This document shows, in pieces, positions 16,551 to 25,590 of a stretch of DNA of 64,000 nucleotides. Numbering within the stretch: position 1 is the first letter of the stretch; each line of letters starts with the position of its first letter. A program made the translations under genes and the position numbers. The stretch is from the NCBI RefSeq assembly GCF_011759505.1, contig NZ_JAAOYO010000003.1, positions 310,001 to 374,000 of the forward strand, written 5' to 3'. Source of the DNA: Curtobacterium salicis. Its GTDB lineage: Bacteria; Actinomycetota; Actinomycetes; Actinomycetales; Microbacteriaceae. Below the pieces are notes generated by a model. It was not told the DNA's origin, did no database searches, and was given only the letters and a program-made list of their open reading frames with translations.

Positions 16551-17471
16551 TCACCCCGGCTGGTGCAGCCGCTCCGCCGCGACCGAACGGACGGCGTCGG
16601 TCACGCGTTCCAGGAGCGGCGACGCCAGGTTCCACCGCTGCCACCAGAGCGCGACGTCCGCCCGCCGCGCGGGGGTGAGCTCGACCAGCGCACCCCGCTC
16701 GAGTGCGCCGAGGCACTGCGCCTCCGGCAGCAACCCCCACCCGAAACCGAGCTGCACGGCTCGTGCGAAGTCCGCCGAGTTCGGGACGAAGTGCCGCGGA
16801 CCGCTCGGAGCGTGCCCGAGCACCCGGCGGAGGAAGCCCTGCTGCAGGTCGTCGTCGCGGTCGTAGTCCACGAGCGGCACCCGGTCCAGCCGGGTCGTCA
16901 TCCGCCGCTCGGTGTCCGCGCCGTCCAGGTACCGGCGGACGAACGACGGGGCGGCGACGGCCCGGTAGCGGTCAACGCCGAGCGGGACCGACGAGCAGCC
17001 CTGCACCGGCTCCGACTCGGCCGTGACCGCCGCCATCACGGTGCCGGCGCGCAGGAGTTCGGCGGTACGGTCCTGGTCCTCGCGGTGCAGGTCGAAGACC
17101 ACCTCGGTGTCGGCCCGGACGATCGCGAGGGCGTCGAGGAACCACGTCGCGAGCGAGTCCGCGTTCACCGCCAGGGGGATCGACGGCGTCCGGCCCGGGA
17201 CACCCGCGTCCGGCACGTCGAGGGCCCGGGAGGTCTCCTCGTCCAGCAGCCGCACCTGTCGCGCGTGCCGGAGGACGACCTCGCCGTCCGGCGTCGGCGC
17301 GATCGGGGTGGTCCGCTGCAGCAGCACCCGGCCGACGAGCTGCTCCATCGCCTTCACCCGCTGCGACACCGCGGAGGGCGTGATCGACAGCTCGCGAGCG
17401 GCCGCGTCGAAGGTCCCCGCGTCGACCGCGGCGAGCAGGGTCTCGAGATGGTCTCGCTGGAACCGCACCAT
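16551..17471 (-). CDS. lysG: LysR-family regulator of amino-acid export (LysG/ArgP-like)
   Basis: A 306-residue LysR protein. The N-terminal helix-turn-helix reads DAAARELSITPSAVSQRVKAME (about 24-45), and a two-lobed effector domain follows. Sequence style and the divergent position next to a LysE/ArgO exporter identify it as the LysG/ArgP type, which senses lysine, arginine or histidine and activates the exporter. TAAGCT on the minus strand ends 6 nt before the ATG at 17471, which supports that start over the GTG one codon earlier and suggests a leaderless mRNA. Confidence 0.88.
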   Translation of the reverse strand: MVRFQRDHLETLLAAVDAGTFDAAARELSITPSAVSQRVKAMEQLVGRVLLQRTTPIAPTPDGEVVLRHARQVRLLDEETSRALDVPDAGVPGRTPSIPLAVNADSLATWFLDALAIVRADTEVVFDLHREDQDRTAELLRAGTVMAAVTAESEPVQGCSSVPLGVDRYRAVAAPSFVRRYLDGADTERRMTTRLDRVPLVDYDRDDDLQQGFLRRVLGHAPSGPRHFVPNSADFARAVQLGFGWGLLPEAQCLGALERGALVELTPARRADVALWWQRWNLASPLLERVTDAVRSVAAERLHQPG

Positions 17472-17489
17472 CACGACAGCTTACGGCGC

Positions 17490-17508
17490 ACCAGGATCAT
17501 GAGCTGGT
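17490..17508. promoter_or_regulatory. Candidate LysG operator
   Basis: ACCAGGATCATGAGCTGGT has perfect 5-bp outer arms (ACCAG / CTGGT) and lies in the 68-bp gap between lysG and lysE. LysR-type regulators commonly bind such interrupted dyads between divergent genes. Assignment to LysG is inference from position. Confidence 0.45.
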
Positions 17509-17539
17509 CTGCGGGCTGCCGGACCCCTACGGTTCCCCT

Positions 17540-18328
17540 GTGACCACGCCGCTCGATGCCCTGCTCCCCGCCCTCTCCGGCCTGGGCACCGGGCTGGCCC
17601 TGATCGTCGCCATCGGGGTCCAGAACACCTACCTGCTCCGACTCGCGGTCAGCGCCCGCCTGGGGGTCGTCGCCGTCGCGGTGGCGGTCTGCGCGCTCTC
17701 CGACGCGGTGCTCATCATCGCCGGCGTGCTCGGCGTGGGGGCGGTCGTCGAGCGGGTGCCGGCTGCACTGCTCGTCACCCGGTTCGTCGGCGCCGCGTTC
17801 CTGCTGACGTACGGGGTGCTCGCGGCCCGACGGGCGCTGCGACCGTCGGGCGAGGCCATCCGTCTCGACGAGCGGGCCGCCGAGGACGGGGTGCCCGTCT
17901 CGGCGGGTGCGGGCACCGGAGCCGACGGCCTGGAGGCTGCACCGACGTCGCGGGGGGAGGGCGCGCCTCCCGGTCGGGCCGGTCTGGGCGACCGGCGTCC
18001 CGGCGACGGGCGTCCGGGCGGGGACCCGACGGGGCCGACGATGCGCGCCGCGGTCCTCACCATGCTCGTCTTCACGTGGGCGAACCCGCACGTGTACCTG
18101 GACACGCTGGTGTTCCTCGGGTCGGTCGCGAACCGGCAGGGGGTCGACGACCGGTGGTGGTGGACCGTCGGGGCGGTCGCGGCGAGCTGCCTGTGGTTCG
18201 GCGCACTCGGCTTCGGCGGCCGACTGCTGCGCCCGCTGTTCGCGAAGCCGCTGACCTGGCGGGTCTTCGACGCCCTGGTCGCCGTCGTGATGCTGGCCTT
18301 CGGCGTGAGCCTGCTCCTCGGCGCCTGA
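17540..18328 (+). CDS. lysE: LysE/ArgO-family amino-acid exporter
   Basis: A 262-residue inner-membrane exporter. The start has the family signature GLALIVAIGVQNTYLLRLAV (about 17-36), and the C-terminal half has FTWANPHVYLDTLVFLGS, the conserved NP motif of LysE proteins. About six membrane segments are evident. Residues about 105-170 form a long, Gly/Arg/Asp-rich soluble loop, longer than in typical homologues. TACGGT ends 6 nt before the GTG start, suggesting a leaderless transcript. The divergent lysG gene points to export of lysine or arginine under regulator control. Confidence 0.88.
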   Translation: MTTPLDALLPALSGLGTGLALIVAIGVQNTYLLRLAVSARLGVVAVAVAVCALSDAVLIIAGVLGVGAVVERVPAALLVTRFVGAAFLLTYGVLAARRALRPSGEAIRLDERAAEDGVPVSAGAGTGADGLEAAPTSRGEGAPPGRAGLGDRRPGDGRPGGDPTGPTMRAAVLTMLVFTWANPHVYLDTLVFLGSVANRQGVDDRWWWTVGAVAASCLWFGALGFGGRLLRPLFAKPLTWRVFDALVAVVMLAFGVSLLLGA

Positions 18329-18334
18329 CGGGGA

Positions 18335-18408
18335 TCGCGAAACACCGGTGTTCGTCTGTCGCATCGCGATTCTGCGCGGCGCGCCAGACGAACACCGGTG
18401 TTCCGCAG
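18335..18408. repeat. 74-bp inverted repeat, type B copy 1
   Basis: Arms 18335-18364 and 18379-18408 flank the 14-nt CGCGATTCTGCGCG. Each arm contains the self-palindrome AACACCGGTGTT. It begins 7 bp after the lysE stop and ends 8 bp before the convergent permease stop, so it may act as a two-way terminator or mRNA 3'-end structure. Confidence 0.85.
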
Positions 18409-18415
18409 AGCCTCG

Positions 18416-19888
18416 CTACTCGCGCATCGCCTTGCCGACGCGGCTGTTGCGGCGGCTGTAGCCGAAGTAGATGGCGAAGCCGATGACGAGCCAGACGACG
18501 AAGCGGATCCAGGTCTCGACCTCGAGGTTGAGCATCAGCCAGAAGCAGAGCACGGCGGACAGGATCGGGACCACCGGCGACCACGGCACCCGGAAGGACC
18601 GCGGTGCGTCCGGGCGCGACTTCCGCAGCACGATGATGCCGATCGACACGAGCACGAACGCGGAGAGCGTGCCGATGTTGATCAGTCCCTCGAGCTTCTC
18701 GACCGGCGTGAACCCGGCGAGCACCGCGACGACGATCCCGGCGATGAGCTGCACCCGGACCGGCGTCTGCGTCTTCGGGTTCGTGACCGAGAACCAGCGG
18801 GGCAGCAGGCCGTCACGGCTCATCGAGAAGACGATGCGGGACAGACCGAGCAGCAGCACCATGACGACGGTGGTCAGACCGATGAGCGAGCCGATCGCGA
18901 TGATGCCCGCGGCCCACGGCAGGCCGACGATGTCGAAGGCCGAGGCCAGCGACGGGGCGTCCTCCTGCGCGAGCCGCTTGTACGACACCATGCCGGTGAT
19001 GACGATGCTCACGCCGACGTACAGCAACGTCACGATGCCGAGGCCGATGAAGATGCCGCGGGGCAGGGTCTTCTGCGGGTTCTCGGTCTCTTCGGCGCTG
19101 GTGGCGACGACGTCGAAGCCGATGAACGCGAAGAACACGAGCGACGCCGCGGCGAGCAGGCCGAAGACGCCGTACTGCGCGGGCTCGGATCCGGTGGCGA
19201 AGGACACGAGCGACTGGGTCCAGACGCTGCCCTCAGCGCCCTTCGACGGCTCGGCCGCGGGGATGAAGGGCGTGAAGTTCGCGGCCTTGACGAAGAAGGC
19301 GCCGACCACGATGACGAACAGGACGATCGCGACCTTGATGACGGTGATCACCGCCGAGACGCGGCTCGACAGGCGGGTGCCGAACGCGAGCAGCGCCGTG
19401 AAGACGCCGACGATGAGCACCGGCCCCCAGGTGAAGCCGATCGGGCCGATCGCGATGGTGCTCGGCAGCGTGACGCCGAACACGTCGAACGCGGTGCTGA
19501 GGTAGATGCCCCAGTACTTCGCGATCACGGCGCTGGCGGTCAGGGTCTCGAGGATGAGGTCCCACCCGACGATCCACGCGAGCAGCTCGCCCATCGTGGC
19601 GTACGTGAACGTGTACGCGGAGCCGGCGACCGGGATCGTCGAGGCGAACTCGGCGTAGCACATGATCGCCAGGCCGCACGTGACGGCGGCGAGCAGGAAC
19701 GACACGATGACGCCGGGGCCGGCGAAGTTCGCGGCGGCGTTCGCGCCGACCGAGAAGATGCCGGCGCCGACCGCGACGGCGATCCCCATCGCGGCGATGT
19801 CGAACGTCTTCAGGGAGCGCTTGAGCGAGCGCCCCTTCTCGTCAGCGTCGGCGAGCGACGCCTCGATGGACTTGGTGCGGAGGGCCAT
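18416..19888 (-). CDS. APC-family amino-acid permease (cationic amino-acid transporter type)
   Basis: A 490-residue permease with about 12 membrane segments. The start region FDIAAMGIAVAVGAGIFSVG carries the substrate-binding GAGIF motif of APC transporters. EFASTIPVAGSAYTF and FFAFIGFDVVATSAEE are typical of the CAT/YhdG branch, which moves cationic or broad amino acids by proton symport or exchange. I chose the ATG at 19888, which begins like family members (MALRTKSIEASL). An in-frame ATG at 19903 is possible. Convergent with lysE, it may form a counterpart uptake route, but that is inference. Confidence 0.88.
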   Translation of the reverse strand: MALRTKSIEASLADADEKGRSLKRSLKTFDIAAMGIAVAVGAGIFSVGANAAANFAGPGVIVSFLLAAVTCGLAIMCYAEFASTIPVAGSAYTFTYATMGELLAWIVGWDLILETLTASAVIAKYWGIYLSTAFDVFGVTLPSTIAIGPIGFTWGPVLIVGVFTALLAFGTRLSSRVSAVITVIKVAIVLFVIVVGAFFVKAANFTPFIPAAEPSKGAEGSVWTQSLVSFATGSEPAQYGVFGLLAAASLVFFAFIGFDVVATSAEETENPQKTLPRGIFIGLGIVTLLYVGVSIVITGMVSYKRLAQEDAPSLASAFDIVGLPWAAGIIAIGSLIGLTTVVMVLLLGLSRIVFSMSRDGLLPRWFSVTNPKTQTPVRVQLIAGIVVAVLAGFTPVEKLEGLINIGTLSAFVLVSIGIIVLRKSRPDAPRSFRVPWSPVVPILSAVLCFWLMLNLEVETWIRFVVWLVIGFAIYFGYSRRNSRVGKAMRE

Positions 19889-19965
19889 GGACGATCCCGT
19901 CATCGGAGCAGGCGGACCACGGAAGGGTAGTGGTATACCGCACGCCGGTGCAACCGGAGGCGCGG

Positions 19966-20853
19966 TCAGACCACCGAGTCGGAGCGGCCCGCACGCCAGG
20001 CGCGGAGGAACCGGGCACCGGCCTCGTCGTGGATGACCCCGTCCGGCGCGGTGAGCACCGGGTACGGCGTCTCGGGCACACCGTCAGCCGGACGGACGTC
20101 CACGTGGGCGACCCGGTGTCCGTTCGCGTGCAGCCAGTCGGCCATCGCGTAGTCACTCCGGGAGTCGCCGACGGTACGCCACTCCAGCGGGAGGGCACCG
20201 TCCTCGGCGAGGAGTTCGAGTGCCCGCTCCGCCCCGAGGTCCTTGCCGCTGCGGTCGGACTCGATGTCGGTCGAGATGATCGTGGGGTCGACGCGCCACG
20301 CCACCGCTCCGTGCTCGTCCGGACGCACGTCGTCGAGCCGGCGGACCCCGAGACCCCGACGCTCGAGCGCGGCCATCGCCTGGGCGTCGAACGCCGGCTG
20401 GCGCGCCAGGTAGGCCGCACTGTCCACGTCGACCAGCTGCTCGACGGACACCATCGCGTGCTTCGTCTCGTCGAAGAACACCAGGTCGGCGTACTCGTCG
20501 CGGACGAGCTCACGCATCTCGTCGGCGAAGTCCCGCGGCAGCGCCAGGTCCTCGGCGACGGTCAGGTCGCCCATGCCGTCCGGGAACCGGGGGCTGATCG
20601 AGCACCAGACGGCGCCCTTCTCGCACACCGCGTGCACCCGACCGCCCGCGGCGAGGCCACCGGCGAGGAGCGGACCGACGACCTGCTCACGGATGAAGGC
20701 GTCGCTCCGCCCGGTGTTGAACACGACCGGGATGCCCTCGGCCGCCAAGGCGACGAGGTCGTCGACGATGCTCGGGATCGCGATGGTCCGCGACAGCGGG
20801 CTGGCGATCGGGCCGTCGACGTCGAGCAGGAGTCCGAGGCGGGGTGCGTTCAC
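19966..20853 (-). CDS. HAD-superfamily hydrolase (type IIB-like)
   Basis: A 295-residue phosphatase-like protein. HAD motif I is LLLDVDGPIASP (residues about 8-19), with the nucleophile and acid/base Asp in DxDG. Motif II is VVFNTGRS near 45, and the late motif GDSRSDYAMADWL near 240 is of the type IIB kind seen in sugar-phosphate phosphatases. The substrate is unknown. The open frame upstream is not coding-like; the GTG at 20853 follows CAGGAT by 6 nt, a leaderless signature. Confidence 0.8.
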   Translation of the reverse strand: MNAPRLGLLLDVDGPIASPLSRTIAIPSIVDDLVALAAEGIPVVFNTGRSDAFIREQVVGPLLAGGLAAGGRVHAVCEKGAVWCSISPRFPDGMGDLTVAEDLALPRDFADEMRELVRDEYADLVFFDETKHAMVSVEQLVDVDSAAYLARQPAFDAQAMAALERRGLGVRRLDDVRPDEHGAVAWRVDPTIISTDIESDRSGKDLGAERALELLAEDGALPLEWRTVGDSRSDYAMADWLHANGHRVAHVDVRPADGVPETPYPVLTAPDGVIHDEAGARFLRAWRAGRSDSVV

Positions 20854-20897
20854 CCGTCCATCCTGGCCCAGGTCAGCGGGCACCGGAGCAGGGGTCC

Positions 20898-20931
20898 GTG
20901 CGGGTCGGGACCGTTCAGTGCGGGTCGGGAC
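20898..20931. repeat. Direct repeat beside the hydrolase stop codon
   Basis: GTGCGGGTCGGGAC occurs at 20898-20911 and 20918-20931, 20 bp apart. The stop codon of the minus-strand hydrolase (20915-20917) lies directly against the second copy, which encodes the last residues of the protein. Confidence 0.8.
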
Positions 20932-21739
20932 TGGGCTGGGTCTGGAGGAAGCCGTCGACCGTGCTCCGCAGCACCGCGGGGTCCGGCACGTGGCCCTGCC
21001 CCTCGAGCACCACGGCCGTCGAGCCCGGCACGGTCTCGACCACCGCGCGCGCGGCCGCCCGGGTCCACGTCGGGCCGGTGGTGCCCGCGGCGACGAGCAC
21101 CGGGACGCCCACGGAGGCGAGGGCCCGCTCCGGCACCACGAGGCCGCTGAGCACGCGGACGTCACGGCCGAGGACCCCGGCGTCGGCGAGCAGGGCCTTC
21201 CACAGCTTCGGCTTCAGGGGCACGGCGGACACCTGGAGCATCGGGACGCCGAGCACCCGGGTGAGGTAGGCCCGGACAGCGGCGGCTCGGCGTCCGCCCG
21301 CGATCATCTCGTCGAGGCGGTCGGCGAACAGGACGTCGTCGGTGTGCGCGTCGACACTCGCGCGGTACGGCGGTTCGTAGAGGACGGCGCGACCGACGGG
21401 CACACCGGTGGCGACGGCGTGCAGGACGACCGCGGCACCGACGCAGATGCCGAGCAGGTCCGCGGGGCCGTCGACGTCGGCGACCACGGCGGCCAGGTCC
21501 TCGATCTCCCGCTGGACGGACCACGGTCGGGTGTCACCGCTCTCCCCACGGCCACGCCGGTCGTAGGTGACGACCTGGTAGCGGTCCGAGAACGCCGCGA
21601 CGACGCCGTCCACGAACGGGGTGCCCCGGTGGTCGAACGCCCCGCCCACGAGGACGAGCGCCGGGCCGTCGCCGCTCGACGAGACCGCGATCCGTGTGCC
21701 GTCAGCAGACAGCACCGATCGGTCGGCGGTGGTCGTCAT
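20915..21739 (-). CDS. Alpha/beta-fold hydrolase with Cys at the nucleophile elbow
   Basis: A 274-residue alpha/beta hydrolase. It has a typical early strand (PALVLVGGAFDHRG), YDRRGRGESGD near residue 65, and a late GQGHVPDP that supplies the catalytic His. The nucleophile elbow reads GICVGA instead of G-x-S-x-G, so Cys replaces Ser. The usual acidic residue after strand 7 is also not obvious (AAGTTGPTW). It may use a Cys nucleophile or be inactive. The ATG at 21739 follows GAGGAC. The substrate is unknown. Confidence 0.82.
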   Translation of the reverse strand: MTTTADRSVLSADGTRIAVSSSGDGPALVLVGGAFDHRGTPFVDGVVAAFSDRYQVVTYDRRGRGESGDTRPWSVQREIEDLAAVVADVDGPADLLGICVGAAVVLHAVATGVPVGRAVLYEPPYRASVDAHTDDVLFADRLDEMIAGGRRAAAVRAYLTRVLGVPMLQVSAVPLKPKLWKALLADAGVLGRDVRVLSGLVVPERALASVGVPVLVAAGTTGPTWTRAAARAVVETVPGSTAVVLEGQGHVPDPAVLRSTVDGFLQTQPSPDPH

Positions 21740-22037
21740 GGCGTCCTCGTTCGGTCTCGACGGCGACTGGCGCGTCCCGGGTCGTGCCGCACTGGTGGGT
21801 GCCACACGCATCGCGCTCGACGCTGATCTCGGTCCACGGTGTTCGTGGACCACGCCGTCGTCGCGAGTCTGACAGGCCCGGCCTCCCCCGTCATCACCCA
21901 CGTCCTGGGGGAGCGCTTGGTGCCCGCTGTGAACGCGTGCCCTGTCCGAGGGGTGGGCGCGGGGCCGGTCGGACGCGGGTCCGGCGCGGGTCGGACGCGG
22001 GTCCGGCGCGGGTCGGACGTCGGTCTGACGTGCCCGC
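21740..22037. other. Intergenic region with 22-bp tandem repeat
   Basis: No gene is seen in these 298 bases. At 21967-22021 two and a half copies of a 22-bp unit starting GGTCGGACGCGGGTCCGGCG follow each other, beginning 17 bp downstream of the ogt stop. Two weaker hairpins occur: GTCCAC/GTGGAC around 21832-21850, and CTCCCCC/GGGGGAG at 21883-21913. Confidence 0.6.
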
Positions 22038-22550
22038 TCAGACCAGGGCGTCGGCAGCCACAGACTCGCGTTCGAGCAGCGCCCGCTTGACGTCGAGACC
22101 CCAGGCGAACCCGCCGAGTGAGCCGTCGGAACGCAGGACCCGGTGGCAGGGGACGAACAGGGCGGGGGCGTTCCGGGCGCAGACGCTGGCGGCAGCGCGG
22201 ACCGCGTCCGGTCGGCCCATCGCGCTGGCGAAGGCCGTGTAGGTCAGCGTGGACCCGACCGGGATGTCCCGGAGCCGCCGCCAGCCCTCTGCGAAGAGCT
22301 CGGTACCGACCTGGTGGACGGGCACCTGCATGGCGTGTTCGGGCTCGCCGGCGTAGTACGCGTCCACCGCATCGGCAGCGCGCACCTGCCCGTCGAGGAC
22401 CCGGGCCGGGCGGTGCCGTTCGGCCAGACGCGCGAGCACCCGGTCGGGGTCGGCGGTCCACCCCGAGGCGAGGACCCGCCCGCGGTCGTCCTCGAGCACG
22501 GTGAAGGGCCCGTCGGGGGTGGAGAGGGTGGTGAGGACGGCGTCGGTCAT
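22038..22550 (-). CDS. ogt: Methylated-DNA-protein cysteine methyltransferase
   Basis: A 170-residue suicide repair protein that transfers alkyl groups from O6-alkylguanine to its own Cys. The active site PCHRVLRSDGSLGGFAWG (about 133-150) has the conserved Cys and the following loop, and GSTLTYTAFASAMGRP is the DNA-binding wing. The ATG start overlaps the upstream Ada-AlkA stop by 4 bases (ATGA). Together they form a two-gene alkylation repair operon. Confidence 0.93.
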   Translation of the reverse strand: MTDAVLTTLSTPDGPFTVLEDDRGRVLASGWTADPDRVLARLAERHRPARVLDGQVRAADAVDAYYAGEPEHAMQVPVHQVGTELFAEGWRRLRDIPVGSTLTYTAFASAMGRPDAVRAAASVCARNAPALFVPCHRVLRSDGSLGGFAWGLDVKRALLERESVAADALV

Positions 22551-24208
22551 CGGGGTTCCTTCCCGGAGTTCGTGGAGGTCGCTGCGGTCCGGTCCATCGC
22601 GCGATCGATGATCGGCCGCCAGCAGTGCATCGTCAGGTAGCTCCGCCAGGGGGCCACCCGTTCCGACCATAGGGAGAGTTCCCGCGCCGTCCCGGGCAGC
22701 CCGAGTTCCTGTGCACCGTTCCGCACGGCGAGGTCGCTGTGCAGGAAGAGATCGGGGTGGTGTCGGACCCGGAGCGCGACGTAGTCGGCCGTCCACGGTC
22801 CGATCCCCTTGACCGCGAGCAGACCCGAGCGGAGTTCGTCGAGGGACTGCCCGCCGTGGACCACCAGGGTGCCCTCGGCGAGCGCCGCCGCGACGCGCAC
22901 GATCGTGTCGACACGGGCGGCGGGGCCGCGGAGGACCTCCCGCCCGCGCTCGGCGATCACGGCGGCACGGGGGAACAGCCGGACGACGGAGTCGTCGAGA
23001 TCGGACGACTCCGGACCCGCGACCACACCCGGCACGAGTCCCGCCGCCACCGGTACGCCCAGCGCCGCCACGAGCCGCGTCTGCGCAGTCCGGGCCGCCG
23101 CGACGGACACCTGCTGCCCGATGAGCGTGCGGAACACCACCTCGTGCGCGTCCACGGCCCCCGGCAGTCGCATCCCGGGCACCCGTGCGACGACCGGTGC
23201 GAGCTCGGGCACCGCCGCGAGGGCGGCGTCCACCGCCACCGGGTCCGCGTCGAGGTCGAACAGCGACCGCACCCGGGCCACGAGCGTGGGCAGGTCGGAC
23301 AGGTCGGACAGCCGGACGAGCAGGTCCAGTCCGGTGCGCACCCGGCCGGCGCGAGCACCGGACCCGGCCCCGTCGGCGACCGCAGCCGTCGCGCGGAACC
23401 AGCCCGGGCCTCCCGGCAGGTCCAGCACGCGCCCGTACGAGGCGACCCGCCCCGCCGCGTCGAACCCGACCTGCTCCATGCCGGCGAGCGCGTGCAGCGC
23501 ATGCCACTCGAGGAGGCCCTGCACGTCGAACGGCGGCCGCGCCGGCAGGTGCACGCGGAGCGCACCGTCGCCGCCCGGCGCGACCCGCCGTCGGGACCGC
23601 AGTCCGGTGGGGGTGAGCGCGAAGACCTCGCGGACGGTGTCGTTGAACTGGCGGATGCTGGCGAAGCCGGCGGCGAACGCCACGTCGGCGATCGGCAGGT
23701 CGGAGGAGGTGAGCAGGGTCCGCGCGGTCTGCGCCCGGTGCGCGCGGCTGAGGGCCTTCGGTCCGGCACCGAGTTCGTCGGTCATGATCCGGTTGAGCTG
23801 CCGTTCCGAGTAGCCGACACGGGCGGCGAGGCCGGGCACGCCCTCCCGTTCGACGACCCCGTCGAGGACCAGGCGCATCGCGCGGGCGGCGACGTCCTCG
23901 CGGAGGTCCCACTCCGGGCTGCCGGGGGTCGCCTCGGGCAGGCAGCGGCGGCATGCGCGGAAGCCGGCGAGGTGCGCGGCGGCGCTCGTCCGGTAGAACG
24001 TGACGCCGCTCGAGCGGGGTGTGCGGGCGGGGCAGCTCGGGCGGCAGTAGATGCCGGTGGAGTGCACGGCGGTGACGAACTGCCCGTCGAAGCGGGCGTC
24101 CCGCGAGGCCGCGATCCGGTACCGCTCGTCGTGCACCGAGTCGGGCAGCGCGTCGGGCACCGCGGCGGGCACCGCGGCGGGCAGCGCGTCGGCTCCGGTG
24201 GTCGTCAT
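22547..24208 (-). CDS. Ada-AlkA fusion: methyl-sensing regulator plus 3-methyladenine glycosylase
   Basis: A 553-residue fusion. Residues about 25-100 form the Ada zinc domain (Cys in GIYCRPSCPAR and FRACRRCLPE), which accepts methyl groups from DNA phosphotriesters. An AraC-type helix-turn-helix spans about 105-200 (LAARVGYSERQLNRIM, VAFAAGFASIRQFND). The AlkA N-domain and HhH-GPD glycosylase domain follow, with LLAVKGIGPWTADYVALR near 490 carrying the catalytic Asp. It would sense alkylation, activate transcription and excise 3-methyladenine. The N-terminus has a short repeat (PAAVPAAVPDALPD). It is coupled to ogt. Confidence 0.92.
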   Translation of the reverse strand: MTTTGADALPAAVPAAVPDALPDSVHDERYRIAASRDARFDGQFVTAVHSTGIYCRPSCPARTPRSSGVTFYRTSAAAHLAGFRACRRCLPEATPGSPEWDLREDVAARAMRLVLDGVVEREGVPGLAARVGYSERQLNRIMTDELGAGPKALSRAHRAQTARTLLTSSDLPIADVAFAAGFASIRQFNDTVREVFALTPTGLRSRRRVAPGGDGALRVHLPARPPFDVQGLLEWHALHALAGMEQVGFDAAGRVASYGRVLDLPGGPGWFRATAAVADGAGSGARAGRVRTGLDLLVRLSDLSDLPTLVARVRSLFDLDADPVAVDAALAAVPELAPVVARVPGMRLPGAVDAHEVVFRTLIGQQVSVAAARTAQTRLVAALGVPVAAGLVPGVVAGPESSDLDDSVVRLFPRAAVIAERGREVLRGPAARVDTIVRVAAALAEGTLVVHGGQSLDELRSGLLAVKGIGPWTADYVALRVRHHPDLFLHSDLAVRNGAQELGLPGTARELSLWSERVAPWRSYLTMHCWRPIIDRAMDRTAATSTNSGKEPR

Positions 24209-24312
24209 GCGGTCAGCCTGGCACGGGCCGACGACACCGGACTGGCGGGAATCGGACGTCGCAGCACCGTGGGTGGACGGGCCGACCGGGAGGCACGGCT
24301 ACCGTCGACCGC

Positions 24313-24873
24313 ATGGCTCCCGTCCCCGACCCGGTCGCCTTGGTCACGCTGCCGTACGCCCGCGACGTCGAGGTGACGATGCTGCTGGTCTCCCGGCGGC
24401 ACCGCTACGAGGGACGCCCCGCGGACGGCGCGTCACCGGCCGAGGAGGAGGAGCTCCGCGACCGCGTCGAACTGCGTGCCGGACTTGGGATCGTCGGCGA
24501 CCGGTACTTCGCGGCCCGCGCGCACGTGCACGCGTCGGTGACCCTGATCGGGGTCGGCGGACTCGAGGCGGTCGGTCGCGAGCTCGGGGTGTCGATCGAC
24601 CCGGCGGCGACCCGGCGGAACGTGTTCCTGCGCGGCGTCGACGTCGAGGCGCTGCGCGGTGAGCCGTTCTCGCTCGACTCCGGCGACGGCCCGGTCCTGT
24701 TCCGTGGGTACCGGCCGGCGAACCCGTGCGCGTGGATGGACACCGAGGTGGCTCCCGGGGCGTTCCGGGCGATGCGCGGGCGGGGCGGGGTGCGCTGCGA
24801 CCCGGAGTCCGACGGGGTGCTCACGACCGGCCCGGCCGTGCTCCGCACCGCGCACCCGGTCCCTGCCAGCTGA
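24313..24873 (+). CDS. MOSC-domain protein
   Basis: A 186-residue protein resembling the MOSC fold, a sulfur-carrier domain of molybdenum cofactor sulfurases and related proteins. Visible elements are LRAGLGIVGDRYFA near residue 55, SVTLIGVGGLEAV, TRRNVFLRGVDVEAL, and a possible active Cys in NPCAWMD near 139. TACCGT ends 7 nt before the ATG, a leaderless signature. It stands alone; no molybdenum genes are nearby. Confidence 0.78.
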   Translation: MAPVPDPVALVTLPYARDVEVTMLLVSRRHRYEGRPADGASPAEEEELRDRVELRAGLGIVGDRYFAARAHVHASVTLIGVGGLEAVGRELGVSIDPAATRRNVFLRGVDVEALRGEPFSLDSGDGPVLFRGYRPANPCAWMDTEVAPGAFRAMRGRGGVRCDPESDGVLTTGPAVLRTAHPVPAS

Positions 24874-24878
24874 CGGTC

Positions 24879-24952
24879 CCGCGAAACGCAACGCGGGCGG
24901 TAGCACGCGACGGAGTACCGCTGCGTGCTGCCGCCCGGGTTGCGTTTTGCGG
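24879..24952. repeat. 74-bp inverted repeat, type A copy 1
   Basis: Arms 24879-24908 and 24923-24952 flank GACGGAGTACCGCT. The arms pair with three mismatches. The outer 14 nt (CCGCGAAACGCAAC) match the other type A copies. The element starts 6 bp after the MOSC stop and ends 6 bp before the convergent PfpI stop. Confidence 0.88.
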
Positions 24953-24957
24953 TTGGG

Positions 24958-25506
24958 TCAGGCGAGGGCGGCCTGGATCGCGTCGACGAACGCCGGCAGG
25001 TCGCCGGGGTTCCGCGAGGTGATGATCGTGCTGCCGGTCTCGTCGACCTGGACCTCCTGGTCGACCCACTCGGCGCCGGCGTTGCGGACGTCCGTCTGCA
25101 GCGAGGGGAACGAGGTGATCGTGCGACCCGGCAGGACCCCGGCCTCGACGAGGGTCCAGGGGCCGTGGCAGATCGCCGCGATCGGCTTGCCGGCCGCGAC
25201 GAACGCCTTCACGAGGTCGATCGCCGTGGACTCCTGGCGGATGGTGTCGGCGTTGATCGTGCCGCCGGGCACCACGAGGGCGTCGAAGTCGCCGGCCGAG
25301 ACACCGTCGAGGGTGGTGTCGACGTCCACGCTCTTCCCCGGGTCCTTGTCGCCGACCAGGGTCTGGATCGAGCCGGACTCCTTCGCCGCGACCGTCACGG
25401 TGGCGCCGCGCTCACGGAGCTGGTCGGTGGGGACGACGATCTCGTCCTGCTCCACGCCGTAGTTCGTCGCGATGACGAGGATCTTCTTGCCGTCGAGGGC
25501 TGCCAT
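24958..25506 (-). CDS. DJ-1/PfpI-family protein
   Basis: A 182-residue class I glutamine-amidotransferase-like protein of the PfpI/YhbO type, linked to stress protection, protease or deglycase-like activity. The nucleophile Cys is in AAICHGPWTL (about 107-116), with DALVVPGGTINAD before it and a conserved early Glu in the EQDEIVVP region. GGAAGGAGTGACC precedes the ATG at 25506, an excellent ribosome site. Usual length for the family. Confidence 0.92.
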   Translation of the reverse strand: MAALDGKKILVIATNYGVEQDEIVVPTDQLRERGATVTVAAKESGSIQTLVGDKDPGKSVDVDTTLDGVSAGDFDALVVPGGTINADTIRQESTAIDLVKAFVAAGKPIAAICHGPWTLVEAGVLPGRTITSFPSLQTDVRNAGAEWVDQEVQVDETGSTIITSRNPGDLPAFVDAIQAALA

Positions 25507-25590
25507 GGTCACTCCTTCCGCAGGCCGGGGTCTCCGGCTGCGCACACCACGGTCGTCGGACGCCGCTGGGTACGTTCGCAGTGCGGCGGG

